This document shows, in pieces, positions 46,304-59,200 of a stretch of 64,000 nucleotides of DNA. This stretch comes from Cryptomeria japonica (taxonomy: Eukaryota > Streptophyta > Pinopsida > Cupressales > Cupressaceae). Within the stretch, counting starts at the first letter, position 1; each line of letters opens with the position of its first letter. The stretch covers positions 235,721,803 through 235,785,802 of the forward strand of contig NC_081415.1 in the NCBI RefSeq assembly GCF_030272615.1, read 5' to 3'. The notes beneath the pieces were generated by a model. That model had not been told where the DNA came from. It saw only the letters and a program-made list of their open reading frames with translations, and searched no databases. The translations under genes were made by a program, and so were the position numbers.

Positions 46304-46860
46304 ATATAATTGGCATGACCAAAACATTCATGCCAAATCTTACTCACTAAATCTTAATGAGATATGAAGGAAGAACCAATAGGAGTTGGACTTAAAACCA
46401 TCAAAGTAGTATAACTGAGATGCAGGATCAACATTCCCAATAGCCATAATAACATCACGGTCATGGAGGTCTATGATAATCGCATCATGTGGTGTGAACT
46501 CAACTGTCTTCCCCATCCTAGAATGAAAAATCTGATACACTAAGAGAACATTGTTGGAGATGTTAGGAAAAATAAGACATCCTAAAAAGACCGTCCTCAA
46601 GTTGAATTAGTCCAAACCAACAACTGAAAGTTGAATAGAACACCCCATTTTAATCTAGGTAGTGTTATACTCTAAAAGAGAATCAACAAGATTGTAAAAG
46701 TGTGTCGTATGATGAGAAGAACCTAAATCAAGTATCCAAGTCAAGGCCCGCGCAAAAAGAGCTTAACTTTTGGATCATAAAAGTGTGCGCGGGCCTAAGT
46801 CAAGGCCCGCGCAAAAAGAGCTTAACTTTTGGATGTGTGTGGGGAAGAAGACATAGGAGC
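46304..46860 (-). pseudogene. copia-2 protease and start of integrase zinc domain
   Basis: Near 46,715-46,740 the minus strand reads ALTWILDLGSSHHTTHF, a copia protease motif with D-L-G in place of D-S-G. The 46,600-46,340 frame gives RMGKTVEFTPHDAIII and GNVDPASQLYYFDG. The region next to gypsy-2 reads FGHANYMYL, carrying histidines of the pre-integrase zinc domain. A GC-rich duplicated hairpin (46,738-46,834) interrupts the protease N-terminal side. Confidence 0.8.
46738..46834. repeat. GC-rich direct and inverted repeats in copia-2
   Basis: A 38-bp unit at 46,738-46,775 recurs at 46,797-46,834. Within it, aggcccgcgca (46,744-46,754 and 46,803-46,813) flanks its exact reverse complement tgcgcgggcct (46,786-46,796). 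The second pair makes an 11-bp stem with a 6-base loop. Confidence 0.95.
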
Positions 46861-47844
46861 TGAATTTTAATGTTGTTGCATAGTCTCCTATAAAGCCTCT
46901 AGTCTCTTCGAACATCTAGTGACAAAATGTCCCTCCTTGCCACAAAAATTCAAAGGCTCACCAAACTTCTTCTTCTTCATCATCATGGAGGAAGACTCAC
47001 TAGATTTAAAAGAGTTAGTAAGTGGTGAAGTGGATTTGGACATCTGAGATGACTGCAAAGGGGGTTTGGAGGGACTCTCGCTATCTGATGAAGAAGGTGC
47101 ATTAGGCTTCAAATTCTTCTTATGTTTTCCCTTAAAGGGTTGTGAAACCAAGGCTTGGGAAGAGGAACTGGAAACTCAATCTTGATGAGACAAAAAATCC
47201 TACTCATGTGTCAACCGCTCACAAAAGACCTAAAAAGAGAAAAAGAAAATGAAGGCATCTCCCATAGCATCCATGGATGCATATAATGTAGAAGAAAAGA
47301 CCTAGAAAAGACCTTGAAGCTCAGCCAAAATCAAGTAGACGTCAGATTTTTCCTTTTCATAACCTTTCAACAAAGATTTGAGTGATTTAAAATTCTCCAA
47401 AAAATCCTCAATAGTAAAAAAAGAATCAAGTACCAATGTAGTCAACTCTAGCTCCAGCTGCATTTTCCTAAACTCATTAACTATCCCAAAAACATCCTTG
47501 AACTTAGTCCACATTGCCCAAGTAGTGCAAGACTCAAGGTGAAATAGAAGACTATTCGAAATCAACCTCGTAGCTTCATCCATCTTGTTTATGTGCTAAA
47601 AATCCTCAAATGGACACTTGAAGGTGGGTTGGGTCTCATCCAAAGTAGACTAAAAGCCTCTAGACATGAGCAATTTGGTCATATGATTCATCCATATGCG
47701 ATAGTTATGGGGCATGAGACAAACAACAGAGTCTTCCATAGCACTGAGGTGTGAAGAGGATTTGAAAAAGATAAATTGACCCCCCCACAACAATATAAAT
47801 ACAAACCCTAATGCAACTGAAATGGAGATAAAGCCTGAAATCAA
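46861..47844 (-). pseudogene. copia-2 gag
   Basis: Broken frames give MPHNYRIWMNHMTKLLMSRGF, SNSLLFHLESCTTWAMW, LELELTTLVLDSFFTIEDFLE (copia UBN2-type gag) and then a serine-rich stretch and a zinc knuckle remnant NFCGKEGHFVTRC, with the first cysteine of the CCHC lost. There are several stops, as elsewhere in this element. Confidence 0.85.
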
Positions 47845-49032
47845 GAAATCACTTCATCAGTCAATACTAAGAATTTGAGAAAAAATCAGGAAAAGATACC
47901 TGCAGATATGACTAGGTGACTTCGAGAGCTTTTTGATGATATGTAGAAGACGAAAAATGAAGTTTGTTTACCCAAGTTATAGCCCTGGAAGCATGAAAAA
48001 CAACTCTGATTTATCAATCACCAGGAGCCAAATCTGAAAAAACCACCACCATGAGAAGATCAACACTGGAACCATCTTTCCAACAATATATAGAAGGCAA
48101 AAAATAGAGTCGGTATGGCAGAATAATAAGCAAAAATACAACACTAGGTATTTAGGGCTTGGAGGCTCAAACTAGTCAAATTGGTCAATTGTTGATGTCA
48201 ACAAAATATTCCTTGTTGTCGAAAAAAAAAACTCCCTCTTTCCAAAAAAAATTATTGTCTAAATATGCTCTCTTGGATTGCTAGAATATTCTCCAAAGAT
48301 TCTCCTCCAAGTTTTGCAGCTAAAATTAAACAACCTCTGCAATTTTTAACAATACACTAAACTTAGAGAGAAGCTACCAAAAAAAAAAGGTCAACTTTGC
48401 TAATGTAATATGTGGTAGGCTTGGTATAGGCCTGCACAATATGTACTTGTGCTTAATGAAAATTTTTCCTTCTCTTTAAACAAAGAAATTGCCCCCTTTA
48501 AAAAAAATTGCATAAAATTTTTTTACTTTCAAAAAATTAAAGATGGGGTGCATTTTTTTTTTACCTGCAATGGATGCCAACTTGGCATGCATTTTCGTAC
48601 TCATATGGATCCATATTGATGTACGGATTTTCATACCACCGAAAGGACACCTAAAAAAATGCCTCAAAATTTTTTGACCTCAAATTTTGATGAATTAATA
48701 GGTTTTTTAAAGGTTTTTGGGCTTCCTGAGCATGATGGTGACATGTGTTTCACCAAAATTGACCAAATTTTTCAGCTACCTTCAAAACTTATCTCATAAA
48801 AAGTGCTCTGAAGCAAATTAACCCCAAATTTCAACTACTCAAATTTTGACGAAACGACAATCAATCTTTAGGGTTTCTTAACATTGTAGAAGCGATAATT
48901 ATGCCTATTTTCTTCCAAAACTTATTTAAAATTACCCACCACCAGATCCACAAAAAAGAAAATATGTGACCCTGCAATGCTTTTGATAAAAGAAACTCTC
49001 AAAGCTTGAGAAGCGTTTTGTCAAACCTATAT
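47845..49032 (-). other. copia-2 leader region
   Basis: About 1.2 kb between primer site and gag, with no supported gene. It is long for a copia leader and may hold an unrecognised insertion. Confidence 0.5.
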
Positions 49033-49044
49033 GCTCTGATACCA
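49033..49044 (-). other. Primer binding site of copia-2 (tRNA-iMet)
   Basis: The minus strand reads TGGTATCAGAGC directly after the CA of the 5' LTR, the standard initiator-Met site. Confidence 0.92.
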
Positions 49045-49381
49045 TGTTTAATTTTGTAACACAAGCACCTGCAAGATCAAATGGCAAATAGAAACACCTT
49101 CCACAAACAAGAGCTGCATAAATCAATGTTATATTACTCAAAAGAAAAGAATACAAAATCAATTACAATTGTACAATGAGGTGCTTATAAAGAAAGCACA
49201 AAGATGCCCTAAGCTAAATTTAGGAGAACTAAAGTGTAAGCATGAAGAGCTAAAAAATTTAAAAGTCTAACTAAACTAGATGAACAAAATCTAAACTAGA
49301 AACAAGCACTCCTAAGTGAATTTAAGCAAAAAAAACATAACTAGTTGTAAAAAACAACTAATAGCTAAATATACTTTAACA
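49045..49381 (-). repeat. 5' LTR of copia-2
   Basis: 337 bp, tgtttaatt...ctttaaca. It is collinear with 27,245-27,550 but with several indels. Confidence 0.9.
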
Positions 49382-49386
49382 AAAAA

Positions 49387-50489
49387 CATGAATTGATAAT
49401 AAATTTTGTTTTAATTTACTTTTAAATTTAAGCAAGCTAAGCATGTAAAATCATTTTAGAAGTGAATGGAATTTGTTGCCTGTACTAATTAGTGGCCAAG
49501 CATAATGGATTGTATATTTTGTGGCAATATTGATTTCTTTTACCATTGTCATGTAATGAAAATAGGAGCATTCTAGTTGAAATTTTTATGAGACCACAAC
49601 CACATAAAATTTCTAAAATAAAAACAATGTATGAAAGCCATAATTGTTAAATAAGAATAAGCATATAAAATAGATCTTATATTATCATTATTTGACAAAC
49701 AGATGACAAACCTCTAAAATGATTAGGCACAATCTATTCATTGCTATAAACTTTCAAGGAGAGATGATGTGCATAACCAATCATTGCATAAGTTTAACAA
49801 GTAGTTGAATAAATATTTCCACTAGCCACCATGAATTAATCAGTAATGAGATGACATGTAAGATTCAAAAGGAAATCACAAGGAATAAATCAAAAATAAT
49901 CTTAACAAGGAAACATAATTAGTTATACCTTTGATGTTTAGGAGGTTTACTATTATATTGCAAGAATAAGTTACAAACAATAAATTTATTACATTTACAA
50001 TAAAGTTAAATTGTTTTTTATTTTTTCCATGATAAATAAAATTTGAATCTTTATTCTATCAACAAACAAAAAAACGCAAGGTACCATACCGAATACCTTC
50101 CTTATTTGTTTTCAATATTTTAATAACATTAAAACTTTGATTAAAAAATTGTTTGGCCACTTAATAATCAAATATTATTTCAACTCAAAAAATAATCAAA
50201 TGGAAAATGGCATGGTAGAGGATAGAAATTTTATGCTCTAATTGTTTCTTTTTTTATCATTAAATGGCAGAGCCAAAATTTTATAGCTTAATAAATTATT
50301 TACAGAGGCAAGTAATCGAATGTGTCCATATTAACAAAAAAGTAAAGTGGCCAGACTGGAATCAACCCTTTACCAGAGAGCGCATTTTTTAAATTTCAAA
50401 GAATGTATATCGTTCTGCAGAGTAATAGCAACTTAAAAGAAAAATATTAACATAAACTAACATAATTTCGCAAATTCTCCCATATGCTA
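49387..50489. other. AT-rich intergenic stretch
   Basis: No gene or clear element seen. Confidence 0.5.
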
Positions 50490-51465
50490 TGCAGAAGAAG
50501 AGGGAGAGCTAGTAGAACTTGAAGTTGAGCTTGAAACCACTCCATGGCCTCGACCCCTGCCACAACCCCTACCCTGAAGACGGCCACCACCCCTGCGACG
50601 TCCACGAGTACCTACTCGGCCCCTGCCATGAATTGGACTTCCACTTCATCCACTCTCTAAAACAAGGTGGATATCTGGTTGAGGTTGACTAGGCAAGATT
50701 ACCAGATCATTTGGCTCCAGGGGAGGAATGAAACCATTGCTATCCACGCATTCCTTAAACAGTTGTTCCCTCATGATATTCTCTAGCTGGTGGTCAAGAA
50801 CTCTCCACCTAAGGAACTCAATTGCTTCCCTTACATGTTGTCTATGTTTTCTCAATGCCCCTTCCTTAAGGTCCAGAATTAGGGGAAAGAAGTTGATCGA
50901 TTCCCCATATTTGTGTTTTGCAAAGACATCGGAAGGCCTAGGAACAATAGAGCCTGACAGTGCATAATATAGTACCTTATCTAACCCACCCAAGAGCTAT
51001 GGCTCAAACAATTTCTCCGCAAGGGTGGAGGTGACTGCCTTTGAAAACCCTGCATCTAGAACCGAGGCCACAAACCTCGAGGATATCTATGTGTTGTCCC
51101 TGTAATATTCAGACATGTCGAGATGGCCTTGCTCTAATATCATCTTCGTAGCCAAAATGATGAGAGTTGACAGTGCGAAAAAATCTCTTGAGCTTGAGGT
51201 CGGAGATTTCTTTGAAACTGCATTGGCGGATGGGACTTGAAAGAGAGATTGGGGTGTCTACACCAAAACAAAAAACCGGGTCAGTATGAAGCTTGAAAAC
51301 GATCATCTCCATTGATGATGAGGCCATTTCGAGCAGAGAAGAAGGAAAAATTTGTTTGTTGTCAAAGAGACCAGAAACTTCGAATGGAAGATTAGATATG
51401 AAGAGAAGCAAAGAAAATAAACTTGCAAGGAAAGCTTCAATTGTGCTCGATATAACACCCATCAT
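50490..51465 (-). pseudogene. Unidentified frameshifted ORF with RG-rich tail
   Basis: The minus strand opens with MASSSMEMIVFKLHTDPVFC near 51,328 and runs through SSPIRQCSFKEISDLKLKR. At a T6 run (51,178-51,183) the matching frame changes to LATKMILEQGHLDMSEYYRD, passes two stops, and continues in the 50,993-50,646 frame (MGGLDKVLYYALSGSIVPRP ... NDLVILPSQPQPDIHLV). After a stop at 50,646 comes a tail of RG/GR dipeptides and serines to about 50,490. I do not recognise the family. The RG tail suggests nucleic-acid binding (inference). It may be a transposon-associated ORF. Confidence 0.5.
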
Positions 51466-52249
51466 AAAAGAATTAATTGAAAAGACACTCCAACCAAGTA
51501 GCGAGGGGATTTAATGTCGAGAGTCTTAGGTCGCTCAAGCAATCTCAAACTGAGATACATTCCCTGACAAAGGGAATATTGCACCACTTGTTTTAGTTGT
51601 CGTGAAAAGGTGGAAGATTTGAAGCCTACCACGCACACCTTGTTAGCTGATATGGTTAGGAAGCCTTAAATGCACTAACCATTAGAGAGGAGCGCTCGCC
51701 TGCCAATTATAATTTGAACCAAGAGATCTCCAAAGTAGACATTAAGTACCACTTGCTAATTAGGTAGAAAAGCCCACTAAAAGGGGCCCTAGTTTAAAGC
51801 CATGGAAGGAGGGAGAGATCAAATCTCTAACAAATAGAGCAAAAATACTAGAAATTTGAAAAGAAACCGCTAAAGATAGAGCACCAAGGATGGCACGAAT
51901 CTAGAGGAAGGAGAGTAAAAGCGAAAAACAAGGAAAGGACCAGAAATGAAGGCATGAAAAGATAGGAGGCAAAACGGATAGGAAAATGCCACAACAGATA
52001 CTAGGTAAACCAAAGAAGCCATAAAATTTAACACAAATGTCCAGTTGAGAGAAAGAAGCCGCCAGCCAAAAGTATAGCAAAAAGAGCAAAACTGGATTAA
52101 AAGCGCACCGAGGCACAACAGGCATAGGGCCTCAACAGGTCAGGTTGGTGAATTAAACCAGGATTGAGTGGAATGCAGGAAGTAATTTGATTAGGCCATT
52201 TGTCCCATGTCAAAGCCATGCGCCCACCAACTTAAAGAATCGCCTGCTA
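51466..52249. other. Stretch without supported gene
   Basis: Short hydrophobic ORFs on the minus strand (51,870-52,125) have no domain support. Possibly 3' sequence of the LINE remnant. Confidence 0.4.
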
Positions 52250-53379
52250 CTGCAGATTTTGAGAGCAAATCTGCCTCTGAATTCGCTTCTCTTTGTATGT
52301 GTATGCACGAAAAAAAATTCAAAAGCATTTAGAAGCTATAGAATCTTATCCAGAATTGCTTGAAGACGCCAATTAGGAATTTTCCCCAATCTAACTGCAT
52401 TGATCACCAGTAAAGAATCCCCTTCAATTTCAATATTCTTGACACCTCTCCTAGAGAACTGAGTGAGACCAATCAAAACAACTTTAAACTCTACTACATT
52501 ATTTGTGTCTGGAGGAATTGGGAGGGCTATCTTGCCTATGAACGAACCCTCATGATCCCTGATAGCACATCCAATTCCAAAGGGGCCCGGGTTACCTCTC
52601 GAAGCACCATCGAAGTTGAGCTTTAACCAGCCAGCTCTAGGTGGGAACCAAGCTGCATTGCTTCTATCCTCAACCTTGTTTTTGCCTGTACAAGGAGGAA
52701 TTTTGATCCCATTCCATCAAGTCAAGTCCTACCATCCCAATCAGTAAATCCCCTGTTAAGGTTAGAGAATAAAGCCAGTCTACAATTGACACTCTACAAT
52801 GGAACTTTCAACAGAATTAATGACTGATTCAACTTTTCCAGCGTTATTATCAAAAATTCTTATGTTGCACTCTTTCCATATCTCCCAAATTAAACTGGAA
52901 GGGTTGACTTCCCATAAAGAGCTTAGAGTACTATCCTTGGGTCTAACTGGCCATCCTTGAAAGATTGAAACAATATCATTTGGAAGGGCAGTAATCCATC
53001 CTAGCTTAGAGCTGAGCCACCTCCAACACCTGGCCAAGAAAGGGCAATTGAGAAGGAAATGGTCTATTGTCTCCTCGTGAGCCTTACATATAACACATCT
53101 TGAGGGACCTTCAAAACCCATTTTCTTGAATTTTTCATACTGTTCCATTTGGCTAGTGAGAAGATTGTATCCCTCCTTCGCTATATATTGGCCTGAACTG
53201 GAAAAAGTCCAAATAAAGGAGTCGTGGCCATTTCTGAAGACCAATTGCCATTGCCTGTTTTTTAATATACCTTTGAGTTGGTCAACTTCCTGTGTGGGGA
53301 GGGGAAGCCCCTTGAAACTTTTCCAATACCATCCCATGGGGGCATTAGTAATATACGTATTCAAATATATTTTAGGCAT
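52250..53379 (-). pseudogene. L1-type LINE remnant: zf-RVT and RNase H
   Basis: The first frame (199 codons, 53,379-52,780) contains the cysteine-histidine motif CVICKAHEETIDHFLLNC and WEIWKECNIRIF, the zinc-binding region after RT in plant L1 elements. After stops, 52,660-52,340 gives a type I RNase H: KLNFDGASRGNPGPFGIG, NNVVEFKVVLIGL and IEGDSLLVINAV, with D, E and D present. RT itself is absent to the right, so this is a 5'-truncated copy, as is usual for LINEs. No poly(A) tail is clear. Confidence 0.85.
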
Positions 53380-53989
53380 AAATAGTATGTCTTAACAAAA
53401 AGGAATTAGTAATATACGATACACATGGAAATCGATTCATTTAAATTTTAAATGCATTCTTACACTTTGTATGCTTGCTTTAAAATATAATGTGTTTCTG
53501 AATTACAAATCGGCTTTCAATGCTCCGGTGTTCATCTCAAAAATGCACTATTCTTGAAAAGTGAATGGGATAAAGGTCATATCTCATATATTAAAAATCT
53601 TATATATTTCATGCCCTAATGCACTTTGTTAGATACTACAATTCTGAAGCTATTCTATATTGTTCATATGTTGTAGATAAATGTGAACGAAACATTGTCA
53701 TGGAAATTTCTACTTTGGACGGATCAATAAATTCTCAAAATTAATTATCATAAACCAAATACTTTACAAGTTACATCTATTATATAGGATAGATGTGCAT
53801 AATTGAAACGAGGCTCCCACTCATCACAGACATAACAAACTTCCAAACATAATTGACTTCAATTTCATTTATTTCATTTGGTTTTTCAAAATAACATTTT
53901 AATTTACTGATCCAACTCTTAATTTTGTCAGCTGACATTTATTTAATGATAGGTGCTATTTTAAAAACATAGATCAATGATAGATCATA
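53380..53989. other. AT-rich intergenic stretch
   Basis: No gene or element seen. Confidence 0.5.
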
Positions 53990-55159
53990 AAGACTGTTAC
54001 ATAATTGTCATTGATGTCAAAGCTCAATGCATGCAAAAAGATATAAGATCCTGCTGTTAGAAAGAATATGTTGTTGTATAAGAGAGAATTTGCCTGTGTT
54101 AGATAAAAGGAAAGTTTACATGTAAAAGAAGACAGCAACCCCTAGGTACAGAAGAAGAAGATCTGTCTGTGTTGGATATAAGGAAAGTTAGCATGTAAAA
54201 GAAGACGGCAACATAGTTAAAGCAACTAAAGAAAGCAGAACAAAAGTTAAGATAAAAAATCAGAGTTACCTGCCTTGAATGGAAAGATTTTTATGAGAAT
54301 CAAATCAGATAAGTTTCATCATGAGCGCCAAGGTGGAAAAGATTTAGATAAAATAAAATCAGTTTCTACAGCTACCAAGGAAAGAAACAAAAAAAGAATA
54401 TTCGAGGATATGATAGGATAAAACCAAATCTGATTTATGTGGAAAAAAAATTGATCAGCTACCAAGGAAAGAAACAAAAAAAGAATATTTGAGGATATGA
54501 TACGATCTAAACCAAATCTGATTCACGTCAAAAAAAAATTGATGTGACATAAAAAAAAAGATATAACAAGAAATAAAAAGAAAGATTTAATGCAGATTTA
54601 AAAGCAGATTTGATTATGCTTCATGATCAGATTTGGGAATCCCAGATATTTTAGAATCTTCCATTTTGGAAATTCAAACAGCAACGTCATTTTTAGTAGG
54701 TTTTATTCTTTACGAGTTTTAATGATATGAATTTTTTTTAAAAGGATAGATTTTTTGTGAGTATTATTAAAAAAGAGAAATGCAGTTTTGAGGAGAGTAG
54801 CAACGAGATTTATGAAGATTGAACAAAGTACAGAGAAGTTTTTTCAAGCAGAGTTTGAGTTGGTGCTCAGTGGGAGTTGGTGCTTCTAGTGAGTTGGCAC
54901 TGGTGCTTCTAGTGAGTTGGAACTTGGAGCTCACGTTTGTAATATTGGTGTCTTATGTGGGTTGTTGCCAATAGTTTGTAAAAAGATAATAAAAATATTT
55001 TGCTGTGATTTTTGCCCTTAAGAGTTTTCCACATAATGACTGTGTTTTGTTATTTACTTGATGATTTTGAAGTTATACTTGCAGATTTGAAATAAGTGTT
55101 AACCGCCCTACCCACCCACCCCCGCTCTCTCTCAGTATTAGTGTGTGCTCTTCAAAGAC
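53990..55159 (+). mobile_element. Solo LTR (copia-like) with 5-bp duplication aagac
   Basis: The LTR runs 53,995-55,154 (1,160 bp), starting tgttacataattgtcattgatgtcaa and ending gctcttca. aagac stands on both sides (53,990-53,994 and 55,155-55,159). The start resembles the copia-1 LTR start, and the right part has the U5-like cttaagagttttccacataa and a C-rich block like copia-1. No internal region remains. An 87-bp unit (agctaccaaggaaagaaac...) is duplicated at 54,370 and 54,457. Confidence 0.88.
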
Positions 55160-56241
55160 TACCATCAAATAGATCTTGACCATCATATTTGCAATAAATT
55201 AATGACTGACATTAAGAAAATGTACACTTAAATTTTCCAAGTATACACTTTTTCCCATAGTAGTAGGAATATCTAATTTGATCCAATTCTTAGCAGGCTT
55301 GGTTTAAATTTCTTTTGCCACTCAGCCTCTTTAACATCCTCATGGGATCTGGTATCTTTCTACTTTAAGCCTTAAAGCTTCATTTGTAGATAGCATAGTG
55401 TTGGTGGATATCCCCAAACTCCTACCGCCCAAGATACATTTAAATAGATGGTGCCCATACCCAGTCCCACTCCACAACCATTTTTCTCTTCCCTGATGCC
55501 ACACTAACCAATGGTAATTATTATAGTAGCTATCTCCAATGTAATGACCGAATGCACAAAGGCAGTGCCATCATCTGAGGCCCACAACCTAGGGATGAAG
55601 GGGAATAAGTTAGAGGTCAGTGAAGCAGAATGTAATGAAGACGGTGATGGTGTTAGTGAGCGCAGCAATAGAGATTACTGTGGCAGTGAGTTTTGTGCAG
55701 GTAATAGAGGTGTTGATCATGGGGCAACGGCAAAGAGTTGGCTTTCATCCCAGCAAGAGTGAGGAGACTGTCTTCCAAACAATGCAGGATTTCACCCACA
55801 ACATCTTCATCAAGGATGAAGTTAAAATCAAAGCAGAAGGCACGTGAAATCACTAGAAGCTTTCAGTGAAACAAATATATAATCGAAGCATACAAACTCC
55901 CGCCAGCAGCATCTAATAACCTGACAGTTCTTGTATGCGTCTTTCTTGATAAAAAAAAAAATCTGTGTTTTTCTTAATTAAAGTATAATAAAATGTGACA
56001 GTGCACCCACCTCTAGGGATATACAATTCAACAAACGAACAAAAGATTTTCTACAGCAGTTTTTTCATGCTGAATTTGGGTATTTTACAAAACTATACAA
56101 AATTTCGAAGCATCTCTGCCATAAAAAATGTGCCTACAAAATAAGAAAAACTACCACACAATCTGAGACATCTGCCTGCAAAAATGCACAATTGTATACT
56201 TTTCTTGAATGGTGTTGAAATCAGCAACCTATTATAGTACT
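55160..56241. other. Region downstream of eIF3b
   Basis: It holds the eIF3b 3' UTR (minus strand, extent unknown). Overlapping ORFs at 55,511-55,853 on both strands have no recognised domain, and I do not call a gene. Confidence 0.5.
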
Positions 56242-59200
56242 TTAGTCCTCTAAACCATACGAAGCAATCTCTTCTGTAACATCTAATACCTCCTCAGCCT
56301 CCACTTCTTCGGCCTCGTATTCTTCTTCTTCATCACTGGGCTCTCCATCACGCAATGCTTGTCGAAGGAATCTCTCTTCTTCACGTAGACGTTTCCATTC
56401 ACTGACCCAGCCCTGCCATTCCTCCTGCAACTTCTTTCGTTTCTCCCTGTCTTGTTCACTTAATAATAATGAAACATCCTGATCCTCAGCCTCATATTTC
56501 TTGCTATACTTCTTCAAATTCTTGGCAATCTCCTCTTCTTTCTCTGGACTCAATAGAGAGGGTGGCCTTGGACGCCATAGCAGCTGTGGATTACAGTAAA
56601 GGCATATATATATAAATACAGAGCTATAAAACTTCTACTTTTAACTAGTGCAGCATGGCTTACAACATGTGTTTGGGTTCTCACCTGGTAAAAATGATCC
56701 CTAGAAACACGGTATAATAGCTTTCCGTTGAATGACCATATGTTGAAGCCATTTTCCATTTCATGTACAGTAGTGACATATGTGGCAACAAACCTGTAAA
56801 TAGACAGTGTATCAGCAGCTATCAGAGAAGCACAAAGCAGCAAAATACAGGAATAATATATAGTTTATGTGACATTGGAAATAAGAGAATTTACCTTCCA
56901 GTAGGATCCCACTCAATATCAGTTGCCATGAAATGCTCGCCAGTTGCCATTGTCTCAAGTTCATCCACATTGTAAAATTCAAGCTGGCCATTGTGAGTTT
57001 TCAGCCCTGCCAAAATAATGAAGTGCCCAATAGGAGACCAGAAAAGTGCATTTGCTGATCTTCCTTTTATTGTGGTGAGTTTTGAAACCCGACCAGTATT
57101 ATTAGGACTCTTCATTGAATAGAAACTGACATCTGGTTTACTCCCATCTCCATGAATAATTGCAAACCTGTGCCCTTTGGGCTCCCAAGCAAATGCAACA
57201 ATTCTGTCATTCTTGTTTTCTAATTCTAACACTTCTATGGGAATATCTCTTTCCTTGATGCGGAAAAGCTCAAAGCCAGTGTAGGTACTCTTCTTTGTTT
57301 TGGTATATCGATCTACCCTTACAGCAAGGTAGTCTCCATTGCTCTGCCAGTACATCTTACAGTCACTCACACTAAAGAGGTTTTTCTGCCTCAGTTCTTC
57401 CCTTCCAGGTATTTGCACAAGACTAACCTGAGAGAAATAAGACTTACTTCAGAAAACTACCTAATGCTGGACCCTATAGACAATAGTAATTTGCATTGCT
57501 TTCTCAATATTCTTATAGAACTTTTAGCCAAAAGTATACAATTTGATTATAAACTAATTGATGTGAAGTATTTTTCAAATTAACAATATTAGAAAGCTCA
57601 CTCTTGCAGGTTGATTCCCACCACCTGCCTCTGGCACAAACAGTGATAGTATTGGATCTGTTGGAGACCAACTGAAATCCATTACATTGTCAACCTTGAG
57701 CAATTTCTTGTCAAGGAGACCCATTGTATCTGTTTCATAGACGCTGATGGCATTTTTTCCAATCCTGGCAAAATATTTATCATCCCTGCCACCTGCCCAT
57801 CTGGTCAGATTTGATTTGCAGTGAATGAGAAATAGTCGCTATTAAGTCAGAGATACAGGCAATAGCAATACTCAGGTAAAATTTAATATACTAACACTAG
57901 CAAATTCAAATTGCAAAGAATTACCTGAATACAGGCCAAGACACACCAGCAACTCCTCCAGTTCCACCAGTTGCAAAATCATCAGCACTTCCTTTAAATT
58001 CTCTCACAACGATGCCAGTTCTCATATCAAAGATGTTTAGAGTAACCCTCTTGAACAAGAGGCATTCTAGTGTTAGAGAAAATTTAAAAGACCTTTGGAA
58101 AAAAAAAAAATTAAAATGACCAGTACTTGATATCCCAACCATATTTGCAATAAGACGGTATTTTTCTGGAATATTCATTTGTATGGTATCTCCACTGCTA
58201 AAATACCTGTGTGTCTCTTGGGTTACTAGGCTCATGGCTGCTATAAGTTACCAGGAATTTCTCCCCTGGTGATATATCAATCAATCTAACCTATAAAAAA
58301 AACATAGGAGAAGTTATATTTCATCCTACGTTTGACAAAAGAATGATTTCTATTAAATATTGATTGGATATAAAAGATTCTCGACAGCACAACAAAGAAA
58401 TAATTCTCAATTCTAATGCTTCACAGCCACCAAAGTAAACTCTGCACAGAAAAAACCTGTGTATGTGCGAAACGCATCAATCTGGTAAATGTAGTATCAC
58501 CTCCCCAAACAGCTGCTCCCTGCCTGTGAAGAGTTGCCAAGTATGTTCCAAGTGGTGACCACTGAACGAAGCTTTCAGTCCAATGCTGCAAAAGAATACG
58601 CCCTAACCTTCAGTAGACTGGAAAATAAAAAGCAGCAATTGTGTCACCCTTCACTAGACAAAAATTTATGCAGCTTGGGTCGTGATCTACTTAACTGCAC
58701 GGCGGTACACTAATTCAGGCTTAGATAGCCTAGCATCATTCCAATAAACTTCAGTGTCTGACTGAGCACGAATAACAAATTGGTCGCGTCCTTTTTCATC
58801 CGTAAGCCACTGGTATAAATTTTCCTGCAACATAATATACTTCAATTGATTAATGCAAACCAAGATTGCTAAGAAGAGCATTTACCACCACTAAAACTCT
58901 TTAGCAGATGGTTCACTTACAACAAGAAAAAGTCAATAAGTTCTCAAGATATAATTATTTATTAAATGAACATTCCAGTTAATTCTTGTGTGAATTGAAT
59001 AATTTAAAATAAGCTATAATGTTGCCAATAGAAAACAGAACTAAAGATGGACTTGCGTGGCATGAATAGTAATATATAATGATTCGTTAAAGTGTATCTT
59101 CAGATATAACTTTTCTAGGACTTCAAAATATATTTTGAACCATGAAGAATCCAAACACACCAACTTTGCCTTATAAAAACAAAGAACAAAACAGAAAACA

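Larger units (their letters stand above)
27245..49381 (-). mobile_element. Ty1/copia retrotransposon copia-2, split by gypsy-2
   Basis: Minus-strand element with LTRs at 49,045-49,381 (5') and 27,245-27,550 (3'), an iMet primer site and a PPT. Gag and protease lie right of the nested gypsy-2; integrase, RT and RNase H lie left of it. Without the nested 16.2 kb and one target copy it is about 5.9 kb. Flanks gaaaa (27,240-27,244) and aaaaa (49,382-49,386) may be a one-mismatch duplication. All coding parts carry multiple stops, and the LTRs differ by indels and many substitutions, so it is old. Confidence 0.9.

Noticed and set aside
55511-55853. Overlapping ORFs of 66-83 codons downstream of eIF3b
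   Set aside because: Overlapping frames on both strands, no motif and no splice or promoter support.
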